Positions 1 through 12,710 are shown, counted from the stretch's first letter. The stretch: 64,000 bases of DNA from Takakia lepidozioides (GCA_030704615.1 CM060732.1:9734001-9798000), one strand, 5' to 3'. The notes: generated by a model from the letters alone, not told the origin. Numbers and translations are program-made.

Positions 1-2
1 TT

Positions 3-930
3 TTGGGATCCGTTGACACAAGCGGGGAGAGAAAATATGCACGTTATCAAGCAGGATTGTTGATGAGTTTCATCGATACAATTGGAGTTGATAAAATTGT
101 CCAACCCACGGACAATACATCTAATATGGTTAATATGACCGATATTTTGAAGGTACGATATCCCCATCTATATTACCAAGGGTGTGCTGCTCATATCTTT
201 GATATCCTTTTGGAGGATTGGGGAAAAGAATCATGGGTGAAACAGCTAGTAAAAAAGGCAAAGTCGGTTGTGATGTTCATCCGTACACATCACATCCCTC
301 TGACATTGTTTAAAAAGCATGAACCCAAATACAGCCTTAGCAACCTGGGTGAAACCCGCTTTGCCACAAACTTTTTTATGGTGGATCGACTGGTGACTGT
401 GAGGGTGGGTCTGGAGCAGGTGATCATCGACCCTCAATGGGATGCGTATGTGGGCACCTTACGCGACTCTCGTAAGTCCAAGTCTTTGAGCAAAAGTCGG
501 AGGATCCGCGCAATCATTCGCTCCGACAATTTCTGGGCGAAATGTACAAATTTTGTGTACATGGTGGAGCCGGTGTTTATTGCTTTACATGAGTTTGATG
601 GAAAACAACCAATAATGGGTAAAACATGATTGATATTGGAAAACCTTCATAAGCACGTGCAATCCTTGAGGCGTCCTCCATTCTCTATGGACGATGATTT
701 GGCGGCAAGGACCGAGGATGCATTTTACGACCGCAAACAGATGGTTCGCACGGACTTGCATTATGCGGGGGTCTTGCTGAATCCATTCTTGCTGGACAAT
801 ACGGATTTGAGAGACGATGTGGATGCCAAAGTCGGGCTTGTACGGGTCATCATGCAACTCGTGCCCTTGAACATGGCAGAACGAGCTTTGTCCGAGTACT
901 GGTTAGTGCTTCTCGGATTGCCAGAATCAT
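3..930 (+). pseudogene. hAT-family transposase fragment (DUF659-type), one nonsense codon
   Basis: The reading frame has the conserved core of plant hAT-like transposases of the DUF659 type: a QPTDNTSNM block followed by YPHLYYQGCAAH and LLEDWGK, then LGETRFATNFFMVDRL and SLRRPPFSM. These proteins cut and paste hAT transposons and use an RNase H-like catalytic fold. The frame is open from the window edge to an in-frame TGA at 627-629, between MGKT and LILENL where related proteins have Trp, so it looks like a TGG to TGA change. It then continues in the same frame through DLHYAGVLLNP and NMAERALSEY. The N-terminus lies outside the window and the C-terminal hAT dimerisation domain is missing. 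The homology stops next to an unrelated Ty3 integrase piece. It is a dead fragment. Confidence 0.85.
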
Positions 931-939
931 TTCCATGAC

Positions 940-1350
940 ATGCCGGATCCAAATGCTAAACGACGTAGTTTGAGGGAAACTGCCAAATCTAACATTGTGT
1001 TTGCTCAAGCTGCTCAGGCAAAGAATTACAACCGCCGTGTTGTATATTCTGAGTCATTCAAGGTAGGTCAGTCTGTTTGTGTGAGACTCCAGCCTGGTAA
1101 GCAGATTTCCAAGGCTAAACGGCGCATTGATGGCCCTTACCTTATCTCTGATATTCTTCCTGGCAGGCAGTATGTCTTGCTCCCACAACATGCCTCTACT
1201 CCTCACTTAGCTAGCTCCATTCATGTTTCATTACTTGTTCCATGCACTCTTACTTTTGATCTAACCTGTTTGAATGTTGAGAACCGTCAGGTGATCTTCA
1301 CCCCGACAGCTCAGACAGTTCGCAATCTGACAACCTCTTCTTTAGAGTAG
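940..1350 (+). pseudogene. Ty3 retrotransposon integrase C-terminal fragment
   Basis: A 136-codon frame begins inside the C-terminal region of a Ty3-type integrase. It shows the usual SFKVGQSVCVRL, KAKRRIDGPYLI and YVLLPQHA pattern of the post-core SH3-like DNA-binding domain, where a charged loop is followed by a short beta barrel. A natural stop lies at 1348-1350. The catalytic core, RT and gag are absent, and the piece directly abuts the hAT fragment. The lone LTR at 1580-2118 lies 230 bp downstream, but no purine-rich primer tract precedes it. It is therefore uncertain that the two belong to one element. Confidence 0.7.
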
Positions 1351-1579
1351 TGTTTGAATTTCGTGTTAGTTTTCTACACCATTTGTAGCACTTGGGGTTT
1401 TTCCTATGGGATGTTTTGTTCTCCACCCAGCTTGCAAGGTGAGGTTTTCTTCCCTAGGTTTTTTCATCCCTTGTGTGCCGGGTGTATAGCTTGTTTTGGC
1501 TAGGCTTCATTTTTGTCCTCCCTGAGCTCATCACTCGCAGGAGCTCGCAGTTCCTTATGGCCCCAACAGGCATCACATA

Positions 1580-2118
1580 TGTGGAGCTGGGATTCCTTCT
1601 CACCTAATTTTTCAACATGGATGGATGGAGGAGGGATGCGCTCCGGATGATTTAAGGGATGGACAAAGCCAGGATGAAAGCTGGATGGACTTACACCTTG
1701 CGCATGAGGATGAGCTGGCAACAGCCGATGGCTTTATTAGGGGCTATCTTATTCTAACAGCTAGTTTAGGATCGGATTAGGATGGGACTAGGTGATCTGG
1801 CTTCTTTCTATGGCTATGCTGGAAGGACATCTGGTTGACCTATGTGTAAGTGCCACACGACACTAAGATTAGATTATGACCTAATGCTATTTAAGCCTCA
1901 CTGCCGTGGCAGTGATGGTGGTGGCTTTTGAGTCTTACGTGAGTGATGGTGGCGTAACGGTGTGCCTAAGTGGTTGGATGAAAATGTTGGAGGTCTAGGT
2001 CTGTGGCGTCCTCTTAGAAAGATAATATCTTCTCTGCCAGGCCCTTCTACTGACTACATTCCCTAGATAGGGTCAAGTCCGGTAGAGGAAGGGGAACAAA
2101 CCCATAGCGCCGGAATCA
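1580..2118 (+). repeat. Solo LTR of the same family as the Ty3 element at 19-23.6 kb
   Basis: This 539-bp block is nearly identical, in opposite orientation, to the 5' LTR at 23045-23585. Both start TGTGGAGCTGGG and end GCCGGAATCA, the standard TG...CA ends. The similarity stops sharply at both ends, which fixes the LTR borders. No primer binding site follows it, unlike the full element, so this is either a solo LTR or the 3' LTR of a decayed copy. A direct repeat flanking it could not be established with confidence. Confidence 0.85.
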
Positions 2119-2670
2119 GGCATCGCAGGCCTCTCTCCCCTTCCTTAATTTTTGTTCTTAAGAAAATATATATCGGAAGGGTCTAGTAGTATCTAAAGGG
2201 TTAGGGTTTAGGGCGCTGAATCTTAGATGGAACCGGAGGGGCCGGTCGGTGCTGGGAGCTAGTAACCAGATTTTCCCGGTGGATACTGGCGTCTTGACCG
2301 GTGATGGGCGGTCGGGGCCGCAGCGGACCCAGAGAGAAGTGGAGAAAAGGTTGACAATCTGGGTGTGGATTTCTGGGTGTGGATCTGGATGCTAGAAAGG
2401 CTTTGATGGAGGCCTCCTGGTTCTGAGAAGAAACAGGTTTTCTTGTTTGGCAAAGATTTCATGTACCGTAGAGCTTACATGTTTGTTTCTCTTTTATTTT
2501 TTCCTTCAGTACTCCATAGCTTTGGACCGTTGTCAATGAACTTCACGGGGTCGGCTGTCACATACATTGCAAGTTTTGTACATAAGTGAGAGACAGAGAA
2601 GAAGGCACGTAGTTGAGATTGCAGATTTGTTTTATGAGACTGTCAGAGGGAGAGCAGGGAGGTATTGGCT
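2119..2670. other. Upstream region of the sigma factor gene
   Basis: No coding signal is seen. A telomere-like box (GGGTTAGGGTTTAGGG) lies near 2199-2214. Such boxes occur in many plant promoters, but here it may equally be chance. The likely transcription start of the sigma gene lies between this point and the ATG at 2671. No TATA box stands out. Confidence 0.3.
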
Positions 2671-5600
2671 ATGGCAGTCTTGGGATCACATATACCATTT
2701 GTCAATCGCATTTCATCTCCTTCCTTTCCTCCCTCCTCCCGAGCTGACTCCTTGTCCTCTTCGAATTGTCGCTTCTTTCATGACAGCCAAAGGAGTGGGC
2801 CGTCAAATTCTCTTATTCACTTGCAAGACTTCAGATTAAATCGGAGAAAGAAATATTCGCAGTTAAGTTCGTGCCACTTCCAGCAAATGCTTGCATTGAA
2901 AGCTTCTGCATACGAAAGCTCTAGACACTTCCACAGAGTGCAACTATGGATAACCGCAAGCTGGTCAAGTGTTCGAATTCAGGTGTCTATGCGTCATGGT
3001 ATGTGCTGATTCTATCCGTTGTGAGTCTGTCCTCCTCTGTATCTCTTTCTCTCGGCTGTTCTCCTGCTCTTAAGCAGATCTTTTTCTCCCTCTCTCTGTC
3101 TATATGGCCTCAGAGATTCTCAACGGTGGTCGGTTTGTGTGACCTTAACGGTCCAAAGTGGCTCCCAAGAAATATGTCCACCCTTTATTGAAATTTAACA
3201 CGGGGACAGAAGCCGCAGTCTTCTGAACCACTGGAACGGTATTTTTGTCCTGCAAGTAAGATTTAGTTCTGTTGATTGAAATACTTGCGGATGGTGTTCC
3301 AGTAGTACGAGTGCATCCAGAGTTACGTAGGAACTCGCCTGTTGTGACCGCTGTACCAATACAGCTGGATACTTGACCAGATTTTCACCACTGCTCAGCT
3401 GTATCATGCAGTGTAGAACATTTTTCCAGAAGTCAAGTTGCCATACTGTCAACAGGACAGAAGGAGATGAGCACGCCAGCATTGCATGTTTGTAGTGACG
3501 TGCAAACTGAATGGAAGGGAACCCAGATGTTCAGTTCATCTATTCCAGGGTTCCGTTGTGAGGGCAGCAAGTGATCTTGGAAGAAGGTCAGTTGACGAAG
3601 TCCTAAAATGTAAAAGCGGGGTGGAAGTGGGGTCAGAGTGGTGATCTCATGGGGCTGCAATTCTGAATGAAACACAACTGGGACAAGTGTAGGGTTCACA
3701 GAATTGAAAAAATGAACATTGATGTGCTGATGTAGGTGCTAAAGTTGAGAAGGGGCCGAGACACACTATTGCACACAGTGGATATAATGGCGGTGGCAGG
3801 ACAGTAGCAGGAGGCATGGAAGCTGGCTGCACTTTCATCTCCCTCACCATGTTTAGTCCTTCATTGTATGATCCTTGCTCTGTGAACTTCACTTTCTGGC
3901 TCAGAAGAGTGCAGTTCAATAGTTCAAATGACTCACTTTCCTCTCGCGAGGAAAGGCGGAAACTCACTAACTTACAAACCACAAACTTTCTGGGACTTAA
4001 CAGGTTTATGCATCAGCTTGGTAACTATCCCATGAGCAGGACAATTGCTGCAGTCAGTTGTCACTCTTCTAGATTGTGGAAGGGGTTCGCCCCATCAATA
4101 TGTGGGATGAGGATGTGCTCTTCAACTGCTCCCTGTGGATGTTGGCTATTAGGACACCCTTAATGCATGGCCTTGTGGGGTTTAAGCTCAAGTAGGTGTA
4201 TGAGACTAAACCTGACATGGCCATGGGCGCCGACACACACATCCAAGGTTACAGGGAAGTGGCTGTTTATTCATGTGCTGGCAGTGTCATCATACAAGAA
4301 AGCATGAAGTTGTTCCAGCACTGCAGCTTTCTCTAGCTGACGATGGTGTGCTGTGATTACACTGCCTCACACTGTTGGGAGAGAGACATTGTACTCATTG
4401 ACCATTTCCTGTGAATGTTGGCTATTGCGTACCCTTGAGGGTACTGCAGAGTATCAAGATCCTGGAGGGAGCTGTTGGGAGCCTAATGACCTTGGGGAGC
4501 CCAATTATTTTTTAAGTGCTGGGGCCTAGCCAACAACAACTTTATGTGTTGAATGTACAGCGTGAGATAGAATCATGCTAAAAAACACAGCTTAGGGTTT
4601 AGGGTTGCTCTAGTCCCTAATTTTGCCACAGATGGGACACTGCCAGTCACTCTCTGTACAAGGGCAGAGGAAAGAGGGATTGCAAATGCCTGTTGTGAGG
4701 GCAACCTGAAGACTATTCATTTTCTGATTCATTGTCCTGGGTACTCTCGTGAGAGAGACGCCCTCTTCAAATCCATCAAGGGAATTGTGCCTGAACCTCT
4801 GTTTACCAACTTTGAAAGTCTCGAGGCTGAGCTAAAAGCCCAGGCCTTTTGGGGTCTAGTTATTGGGCAAACCACACACAGCAGATTGATGCTTGTGTGA
4901 AGGGATTTCTAGATGATATCTGGAAAACTCGGATTAATAGTCTGTTCCAAGGTAAGTCACACTACCGGCTTCAGCCCCTGGACAATGGTAGTTTCTGTCC
5001 CTTGTGTTCCTCTCAAACTGAGTGCGGGGTCAATGGCCACAAGGCTACGGCAAACAACGTCTTATGAGTACGTTCTGTAAAAGGGCAGAAGTGTCGGGGG
5101 GCCAATGTCACATCCAGTTTGTTTGTGTGCAGCCATGTTAAGCTTGCAGCCGTTGCTTGCCTTCCAAGGCCACGGAGCATCCTCCCATTGTCACCTCCCC
5201 GGAAACAAAGAATGTTACAACAGGCTGTTCAGGTTGAGTTGGCAGTTGTTACAGAGAATTGGTCAGCAAGTGAGGATGCTGTTGCTTCAGCAGCTGTAGG
5301 GGAGGCTGTGACCCTTGCAAGAGCAGCAGCAAAAGCTGCAAGAGATGCAGCTGCATATGCGGAAGCTCAATCTCTGGACATACACTGTGACTTTCCATCA
5401 GAGATGGATTTACTGAGACTGGAGAGGGCACGGTTGAGTGAGATGGAAAGGGTCACTGCTGTGCAGAGGATTGAGCTTGACTCAGAGGAAGAGTGTTTTT
5501 TAGAAACACAAAGGGAGTGGAGTGGAGTGGAAACATTGGGAGGGGAAAATTGGACATCTGGCACAAGGGAGGCAAATGATTCTGTGGCTTCAAGTGGCTC

Positions 5601-8433
5601 AGACATGGGTAAGTTAAGAGTAGTCTCCTAATTTCTGACCTATGTCTTACTGTTTTCCTCATTTCTGTCTACAGGTATGAGTTCAATCTTGCTACTTCAA
5701 GGCTATTTCAAGGGTGCAGGGTTGGTTTGATATCTATGAGGCATTTATATTGTTTGGTTTAGAAGTAGGTCGAGTGCGGTCAGGCCTCTCCTAGATTGCA
5801 TGTCATGCTTGCAACATGAAGTTTCAAGTGATTGGTTAGGTGGTATAGATACAATGTTAATTTGCAGACGTGATCTTCAGCACTGTACGGGATATATTCA
5901 TTAGCTTTTACAGCTTGGATAGAGATCAATTGTGGATTCCTTTTTAAGTGTGCATAGAAAACAGCACATGTTGAGAGCTGATGGTTTTGTTGTCTCTCCA
6001 GAGCCTTCAAGTACACACCTGTATGAGGAGATGACGCAGAAAGAAGGGATAGAGGATGTTGTGGTAAGAACAAGTCGCCGGGAGCAGAGATTGTTGAAGA
6101 GAGAGAGGGCGCTAAAAAAGGCTGAGAGGGCTGCGGCTGTAATTGCAGCCACACCGGTCCCTGCTAAGCTCAAGAAAGCGCAGCTAGGTCATGATCTTTC
6201 TGATCCGGTTCGATCGTACTTGCGAGATGTAGGGACGAGCCAATTGCTTACAACTGCTGAGGAGATGGAGCTCTCAGCAGGAATTCAGGTCTGAAGTTCT
6301 GAAATCACTGTTCTGTCCTTTGCTCTGATGGCTTTTCAATTGTCGAAGTATTCAATTGATTTAAAGGCTTCTCTTTCTCATTGTTCTGTTAGGTAAGAGC
6401 AGTCTTTCCAGTTGACAAAAGTTTACCTGAACCAGAGATGAACAAACCCTTGCACATGCACAATGCATGCTGTAACCCTGTCGGATTGTCCTCAAGGCAG
6501 GGGTTGGGTTTGATGCCATACTCAATTCCTTCTATTCTTGTCCCCAGCTAGTATCCTTTGACGTCGTGGTCACTTGTAGGAATGGTGCGTTTGAGTGGTG
6601 CGACAAAACACTCAAAACTTCTACCCAGATGTGGTCTACATGTGGCCACAGATGTTTGAATGAGAGACAAAGTCAGGGGGACAGAAAACTTGCTATCCTG
6701 TCCGCAAGAGTAGCAAACTGTCCTGGCAATGATGGGTGTGGTTTTATCAGGATCTTCTGAGCTTGGAAAAAAGGAGGAAGAATCTGATGGAGCAGCTTGG
6801 GCGGAAGCCAACACTGCTTGAATGGGCTCGGGCGGGAGGCATGGAGCAACACGCATTTGAAGCACGACTCAGGGAAGGCCAGTTTTGCAAAGACAAAATG
6901 GTCAACTCCAACTTGCGGTTGGTTGTCTCTATAGCCAAAAGATACCAAGGGCGTGGCATGACGTTCCAAGATCTCATTCAGGTCTGGTTTTGGGCACTCC
7001 TCTTTCTTTGACAAGTAAGTTGTCTGCCTGTCCATAATCTTGTGTCTGTCCAGTTCACAACTATTCCCACCTTTTTTAGGAGTTGTCATATAAATTGTAC
7101 ACCTGGACTAGCAGTGGTGTAATCTGGGGTGGTCAGCCTTTAGACGTGTGTAAATCGGAACTGGATCCATTACCAACATGCATATCATCTAGTTGTAATC
7201 TGTTTTATGTCAAAACATGGTTATCCAGTATTTCTCTCGAAAGATCTGAGTGCCTCAAACATCTGCCTGGATTTCTTCAAGAGTGTTGCCAGCCACTTCT
7301 CTCGACTAGAGGTGGCAAGGTTAGGTGTTAAAAGACTTTGCATTGTGTTAAACTCGTTCATAATGTAGTTTTATAATATCAATTGATTTGATCACCATCA
7401 TTTTCTTGTCATATGCACCTGTCCTATCAGACTCAAAAGCTTTACATTTTCTTTGGCAGGAAGGGAGCCTGGGTTTGATTCGTGGAGTTGAGAAGTTTGA
7501 CCCCAAGAAGGGTTTCAAGTTCTCCACATTTGCTTTCTGGTGGATTCGGCAGGCCATCACGCGTGCAATAGCTGATCAGTCAAGAACCATTCGCTTGCCT
7601 GTATGTGGCCTCATGGCTTGTCACACCAGCATGAAACAAATCTGAAGAATCTTCTCACGAATGAATACAGTTGACGCTCTGCATTTTGTAAATGCAAAAG
7701 TGGACCCATGGTTTCCCTTCACATTGCCATGGTGGGTGTGCCTTGCAGATTCATGTCTATGAGGTGATAGCGAGGGTCAACAAAGCTAAGAAGATGCTGG
7801 TTCAGGAACATGGCCGCCAACCATGGGATGAAGAAGTGGCAGAACTTTTAGGCATGACTGTTGAGAAGTTGAAAATGATGGAGAAGTCAGCTAAGGCCCC
7901 AACATCAATGGAGCGTCCAATTGGCAAGGACAACGATATCACCGTTGGGGTATGAAGAATAGTTAGGGATACTCTTGTTTTTTGAGAATAGAGTGTAATT
8001 GTTATGTATCCTCGTTACTATGTCATGAGAGATTGTTTTCTTCCAGTTATCCAATACAAAGTTCATGATTGACTTCTTGTAGGTTCAGTTTTTCTTTGCC
8101 TTCCCACTGTCATGAGTGGTACAGGTAATCTGTAAAAGAAATCCTTTGCAGGAAATGATTCCGGACAAGGGCATCGAGTTACCCGAGGATGCGATATCCA
8201 AGCAGCTGCTCAAGCAAGACCTTGAGCAGGTGTTGCACACTTTGAACCCCCGGGAGAGGGATGTGTTGAGATTGCGCTATGGGATGGACGGTGGGCGTAT
8301 GAAAACACTGGAGGAAATAGGCGTTGTTTTTGGGGTCACTCGGGAGCGTATAAGGCAGATTGAGTCCAAAGCTTTACGAAAGCTTAGGCAGCCAAGCCGG
8401 AACAACGTACTCCGGGAATATTTGGATCTGTAG
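2671..8433 (+). CDS. SIG: Plastid RNA polymerase sigma-70 type factor, multi-exon nuclear gene
   Basis: The gene encodes a sigma factor that would guide the plastid-encoded RNA polymerase to -10/-35 promoters. Coding exons with GT-AG borders and matching phases are 6002-6288 (region 1.2, [17 protein letters not shown]), 6751-6981 (region 2.1-2.2, [19 protein letters not shown]), 7460-7600 (region 2.3-2.4, [16 protein letters not shown]), 7749-7949 (region 3) and 8152-8433 (region 4, with -35 helix [17 protein letters not shown], ending EYLDL and TAG). An earlier exon near 5133-5608 is Ala- and Glu-rich, as in plant sigma N-terminal domains, and joins 6002 in phase. A Ser/Arg-rich open segment, 2671-2982, ends at CAG|GTGTCT and looks like a plastid transit peptide. 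It is a likely first exon, but its junction to 5133 is not resolved, and an additional exon or another acceptor is possible. I am very sure of the sigma core and only moderately sure of the 5' end. The paralog type (SIG1 to SIG6) cannot be decided. Confidence 0.9.
4590..5090 (+). mobile_element. LINE remnant in the first sigma intron
   Basis: In one frame (about 4628-4850) there is a Cys/His pattern typical of the C-terminal zinc knuckle of non-LTR retrotransposon ORF2: ANACCEGN, then [19 protein letters not shown]. After a frame change near 4850 the frame reads [24 protein letters not shown]. Stops and the frame change show that it is dead. It sits just before the sigma exon at 5133, so it is an intronic insertion. 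Confidence 0.55.
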
Positions 8434-9801
8434 AGCAGTTCTTTGTGTACTTCTTAATTTCAATGTTAAAACTCATTGGTCCTGTTAACAGTTTGAGCTG
8501 TTTAGTTTTAGGCTTGGAATGCGACTTTGAGTTTGGGGGGAGAATGTATGTCATTGGTGATTGTTATAGGGATTATATACAGAAGGAATGGTTGCAGGAA
8601 ATCTAATGGAAGTGTCAAACTTGGTTAATGAAGCTTCATTACAATGTCAAACTTGGTTAAATGCCGTCAAGATGTGAGGCTTTGACCCGGGAATACACTT
8701 CAATCCAGCCTTCCTAGACATCAGATATATGGGGATTTTACAGAGGCAGGCGCTCATTATATCTCCAGACACTGCAACTTCCTAGAAGACGCAAGTTCGA
8801 AGTGCTCTACCTAGAACAAAGATGAGAGGCCACACGCTAGGACCGCCAGCATATTAGGTGATTACCAAATGTACTTCAGCTAACCTCTAGGGGACAAGAA
8901 TGTTGTTCCAAATGGGACAAATTTGAAGACATAGACAATGAGGTAGAGGAAGGGTATAGGTTGGCCTTAGTTACTTTTGATGGTGGGAATGGTGGAGCCA
9001 ACGAAGACAATGAAGAGGGATCTGAAGGAATACTTCCCTGATTTTGGAAATGGTCATAATCAAAGAGTGTTCATGGTGAAGGGACTGTGAGGCAGAGGAT
9101 TACACAGACATAGAAACAAAGTACCGGAAAGGGGATGGAAATAACAGGGGAATTAAGGAGAGAATGAGGGGGGGTCGGGAGAGGGAAAGGGAAAGGGGCA
9201 AGGTCTTGAAAAGACAAGGGTCGACTAGAGCGGCTATGCCGGAGGGCATTCAGCGGGGGAGGTTGAGTAGAGTTGGAGACGACAATTTAGACAAAGTGTC
9301 TTAGTGTTTCTATATTGTATATTGTAGAGGTCTTGAGTTCAAATATGTCTAACATTGTGTCGGAACTTGCGACGTGTCAACCCGCGGATCTGTGTTACGT
9401 GGCAGCTATCTGTGCACTGTAATCCCGCCATTATTTTGAATTTTTTCTCAAAAAGCGACCTCCATGCGTCGCTCCAAAAAGCGACCCTCAGGTGGTTGCT
9501 TAAGAAAAACGACGTTTTTTTATATCAATATATGAAGCGAGACGTTTGTTGGCTCCTCCCTAAAGAGGAGACTACCCAGCAGTGCAAAAAAATTATCAAC
9601 TCCCTGCTACACCTTCCCCAGATAACACCTGCCCTAAATGAACCTCTCCTCAGATTACACCAAGGTCCTGCACTCCCTTGGTAAACATTTATGAAATTGC
9701 ATATTCCGTTAGGTCTATTTTTCTTCACAATTTTAGTGGACTATGCATTTTCTTTATGTGTTTTGTTTTTTATTTTTCAAAAATCGCTGGCGGGCCCACA
9801 T
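8434..9801. other. 3' flank of the sigma gene, no gene seen
   Basis: No convincing ORF is seen. There is a purine-rich tract at about 9165-9205. At 9460-9515 there are two copies of an AAAAAGCGAC unit, the first followed by an inverse GTCGCT, which gives small hairpins. Similar AAAAAGCGA units with inverted partners recur near 25880 and 25990, so this is probably a short dispersed repeat. Confidence 0.4.
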
Positions 9802-9960
9802 ATGAATTCTATCCACTGCCCATGTGGCGGGAATAATGAGGTGGCAAGGCTAGAATATTCCACTGCACATTGGAGGTACTACTGCCATCAATGCAATTAT
9901 CTGGTTGATGGCATCGGCCCTGTGGCCTTCGATATATTGGCCTGGCGCAACTTTTTGGTG
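9802..9960 (+). CDS. Possible exon with zinc-ribbon-like cysteines, unrecognised
   Basis: A 53-codon open stretch starts at an ATG and ends at a good donor (GTG|GTGAGT). It contains two cysteine pairs, CPC near residues 6-8 and CHQC near residues 28-31, spaced as in a zinc ribbon, followed by LVDGIGPVAFDILAWRN. I do not recognise the family. It lies next to the scrambled splicing-factor exons at 10.5-12.9 kb, so it could be another captured exon rather than part of a working gene. Chance is also possible. Confidence 0.3.
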
Positions 9961-10534
9961 GTGAGTATCCCTTTGTGTTTCTCGTCTCCTCATAATACGC
10001 AAGACAGGACTGCAGAAGAGACTCTTTAGCATGGCATAGCTGCAGGGCCATAAAATTGTGAGGCCTGAAAATGTGCCAGATAAATGTTCCTCCTGTCTCA
10101 CATACTAAACCATACACATATGCAACATAAGAAGCAGCATTGTGGGTTCGGTGACAATGAAATCAAGTCTGTTTTGTTCTGCATTGCACAAGCACGCTAC
10201 ATAGGGTCAACACGTCAACACCAGAAAATACACACCATACTGGGAAATGGAAGCTGAAAGCACAGCAGATATACGAACAGAGCCATCAATCACCTTCATG
10301 CACTCTCTCATGTCCGGAAGTTTGCGAAGAGAACAGCTCCCGATCCGCGGCACGCCAATGCAATATTTTGCCTCCTGCATCCTGCAACAAAGAAATCTAT
10401 ATGACAGTGTTAACTTTAGAGGGACACAAAGTTGACATTGCTTTGCTAATGTATTGACTGAGTTCTTGTTTAGATCACGCGCATCTTTGCAACAACATTG
10501 TCATATGTGGTTCTGACTGTAACTGTGCTTTCAG

Positions 10535-10960
10535 GGGAAGCGTGGTATTGAGAAGCAGCCGTTCCAGCTTCCTGATTTCAGTGCCGCAACTGGCATTGAG
10601 AAGATTAGACAGGTATGGATGGTTATGACTTATGACCAGTTGGATTTGTTTCTAGTGGATGACCGAGTCTTGTTCTTTTGGTTATTTCCTTCTCAACTAA
10701 TACCATCTGTCAACATGTTGTGGTCCCAAGCATACATTGAAAAGGAGGATAGTAAGAAGCTTAAGCAGAAGCAGAGAGAGAAGACGCAACCCAAGATGGG
10801 AAAGATGGACATTGATTACCAGTGTGTATTATCTCAAGGTGTCTTGATGGCTATCTTGTTCTTTATCTGGAGAGTGCAAACAAAATCAATGTTGCGTTAT
10901 CAAACAAAACCAAAGCTTACTCATCATAGTGATCTCTATCATGATGGAAAGGAGTTTGAG
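10535..10960 (+). pseudogene. SF3B2: Splicing factor 3B subunit 2 (SF3B2/SAP145) gene fragment, three exons
   Basis: Three exon-sized pieces match the highly conserved core of SF3B2, a U2 snRNP protein that tethers the complex to the pre-mRNA upstream of the branch site. Piece 1 (10535-10612, 26 codons) includes PFQLPDFSAATGIEKIRQ with intact AG and GT borders. Piece 2 (10730-10822, 31 codons) includes AYIEKEDSKKLKQKQR and PKMGKMDIDYQ, but its acceptor reads AA instead of AG and its donor G is missing. Piece 3 (about 10875-10960) includes YQTKPKLTHHSDLYHDGKEF and ends at GAG|GTGAGG, with a degraded start. Neither the N-terminal two thirds nor the next exons follow on this strand. It is a decayed gene fragment with introns, so it was copied as DNA, not from mRNA. 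Confidence 0.85.
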
Positions 10961-12397
10961 GTGAGGTTTGCATTTGAGGTCAGGGTCAATATGGTGTTCA
11001 GCTTGTCTCTGCTCCAGGATGGTGATGGTAAAATGATGTGTCCCCCCTGAAGCTTCAGCCCTCTCTGTTTTATTTTTGGTGTCCTAGGGACTTAACTTCT
11101 CGGAAATGTGTCAGTGCAAAGAAATGCAGGGTGCTATATGACACTTTGCCAATTGACTGCATAGCCTACCTTGTGCACATTGCTATGTGGTTTAATAAAG
11201 AAGCACCGAATCAAACATCTAAAGGCTGGTTTTTCTGTTGCTGGTTTTTTTGTATGTATGTTCTTCTTACCATTTTCACCCGGGACCTCTGTTCTATTGT
11301 TTTTAATTTTCATATACATATACCAAGCCTTGGCATAGAGGTAGGAATAGTAGTTGAATGGAGGTCAGGATAGACATAATAACACTTTGGTTTGAGTTGA
11401 TTCTATATCCATGCCTTAATTTTGATAAAAGTTTGTTAGAGAAATTTTCTATGTTTTTGCGCCCTTTGGATAGTGACAGTTGCATACATGGCCAAACAGC
11501 TGAGGGGCTCAAGCAGATGCTAATCGAGAGCCATGTGGTGTCTTCCTAGATTACCCATAAATAGAGCAACCTGTTAAGATTATAAGTTGATTCAGCATGA
11601 GCAAATTGTTACAAGGACAGTGCCCGTATCTGAACATGGATGCCTAGCAGCTCTGTCTCTTGCAAAAACGGTTTCCTAGGTCCCTCAGTCAGTCACAACA
11701 AGAGATGAAAGCTTACACTGCCGGAAGAACAACTAACTTTCTTGACCAATCAAATAAACCTGCATAACCAAATCCCCCCAACCTATATTGTTGTGTCCCT
11801 ACAAGACAGTCTCCTGGTAGGCCCCCTTAAAGTTCAACTCGATGTAACCAGAAGCGCATATTATTCCCAAAGTCACATGGATCGAATCCTGCATGTATAT
11901 ATGGGCAGAGATGCCACTACAATTAGTTGAGGCCAAAATATTATAGTTTCTAGCCAGCCAGGAAGACAATGTAACTTGCACATTCTCTCTTAAATAGTGT
12001 CGTACCACTGTTTCAAGCTTGACAAAAATGTATATTTTGCCACAACTTCCGAGGGTTCAAATGGGCGCTTATTTTGTAAGACTTTCTATAGGGTGAAAAA
12101 AAAGTGAAAACAACATTAATTTAAGCACTTACTACCATATTCAACCCGTTCTTTTGATGAGCATTCTCAACCAGGAGGCTGAATTCTATCTAGAGACCAC
12201 TAGAATGAAACATCTTGTGGGATTGGATGGTTCTTCAAAGGTAGAACCTCCAACACTTTGTTCTGAACGTTATGAAAGTTTGGCTCCAGAAGGATTCTTG
12301 CAATGGCAGACCTCTTGGAATCACCCTATCTTTGGACATGGTGGTGCACACCAATAATTGCATAGAATTATCCTAGGAAGTGATTTGTTTGGCTCAC
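10961..12397. other. Spacer between two oppositely oriented SF3B2 fragments
   Basis: AT-rich DNA without a recognisable gene on either strand. The SF3B2 exon that should follow 10960 is not found here in the + orientation. Confidence 0.4.
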
Positions 12398-12517
12398 CTC
12401 ATCAACATGAGGCTTGCCCCAACCTCCAGCATGGTATCTGAATGAAGCGCCATCTGGGATTGGTGCATTCAACCCAGGAATCTTCAAGTGTGGATGAGAA
12501 GGAGGAGGCCCATATCG
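12398..12517 (-). pseudogene. SF3B2: SF3B2 exon in inverted orientation
   Basis: On the - strand an exactly 40-codon exon is flanked by TTTTCAG and by GAG|GTGAGC. It reads RYGPPPSHPHLKIPGLNAP, then PDGASFRYHAGGWGKPHVDE, the hallmark proline-rich block of SF3B2 that normally lies downstream of the KEFEV segment ending at 10960. Splice sites and frame are intact, but the exon faces the opposite way to the upstream fragment and has no neighbouring SF3B2 exons on its own strand. It must have been moved by inversion or by separate capture. Confidence 0.88.
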
Positions 12518-12710
12518 CTGAAAAGCAACAACATAAGTCCGAAATGAGCAAACAAGTATAAATGGCTGAGAAACAAGCAAAATCTAGAGATCGTTAGAGA
12601 CAACTACAAACAAATCTTTAATGAACCCAACCAAAGTGTCTGATTGCCCGCATGAGAACCAACATCTTGACACCCCAAAAAATACATTTTTCGAGTGAGA
12701 TGCATTATCC

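Noticed and set aside
2195-2215. Interstitial telomere
   Set aside because: There is only a single GGGTTAGGGTTTAGGG-like box and no array. Similar short CCCTAA motifs at 17600 and 60355 are also isolated.
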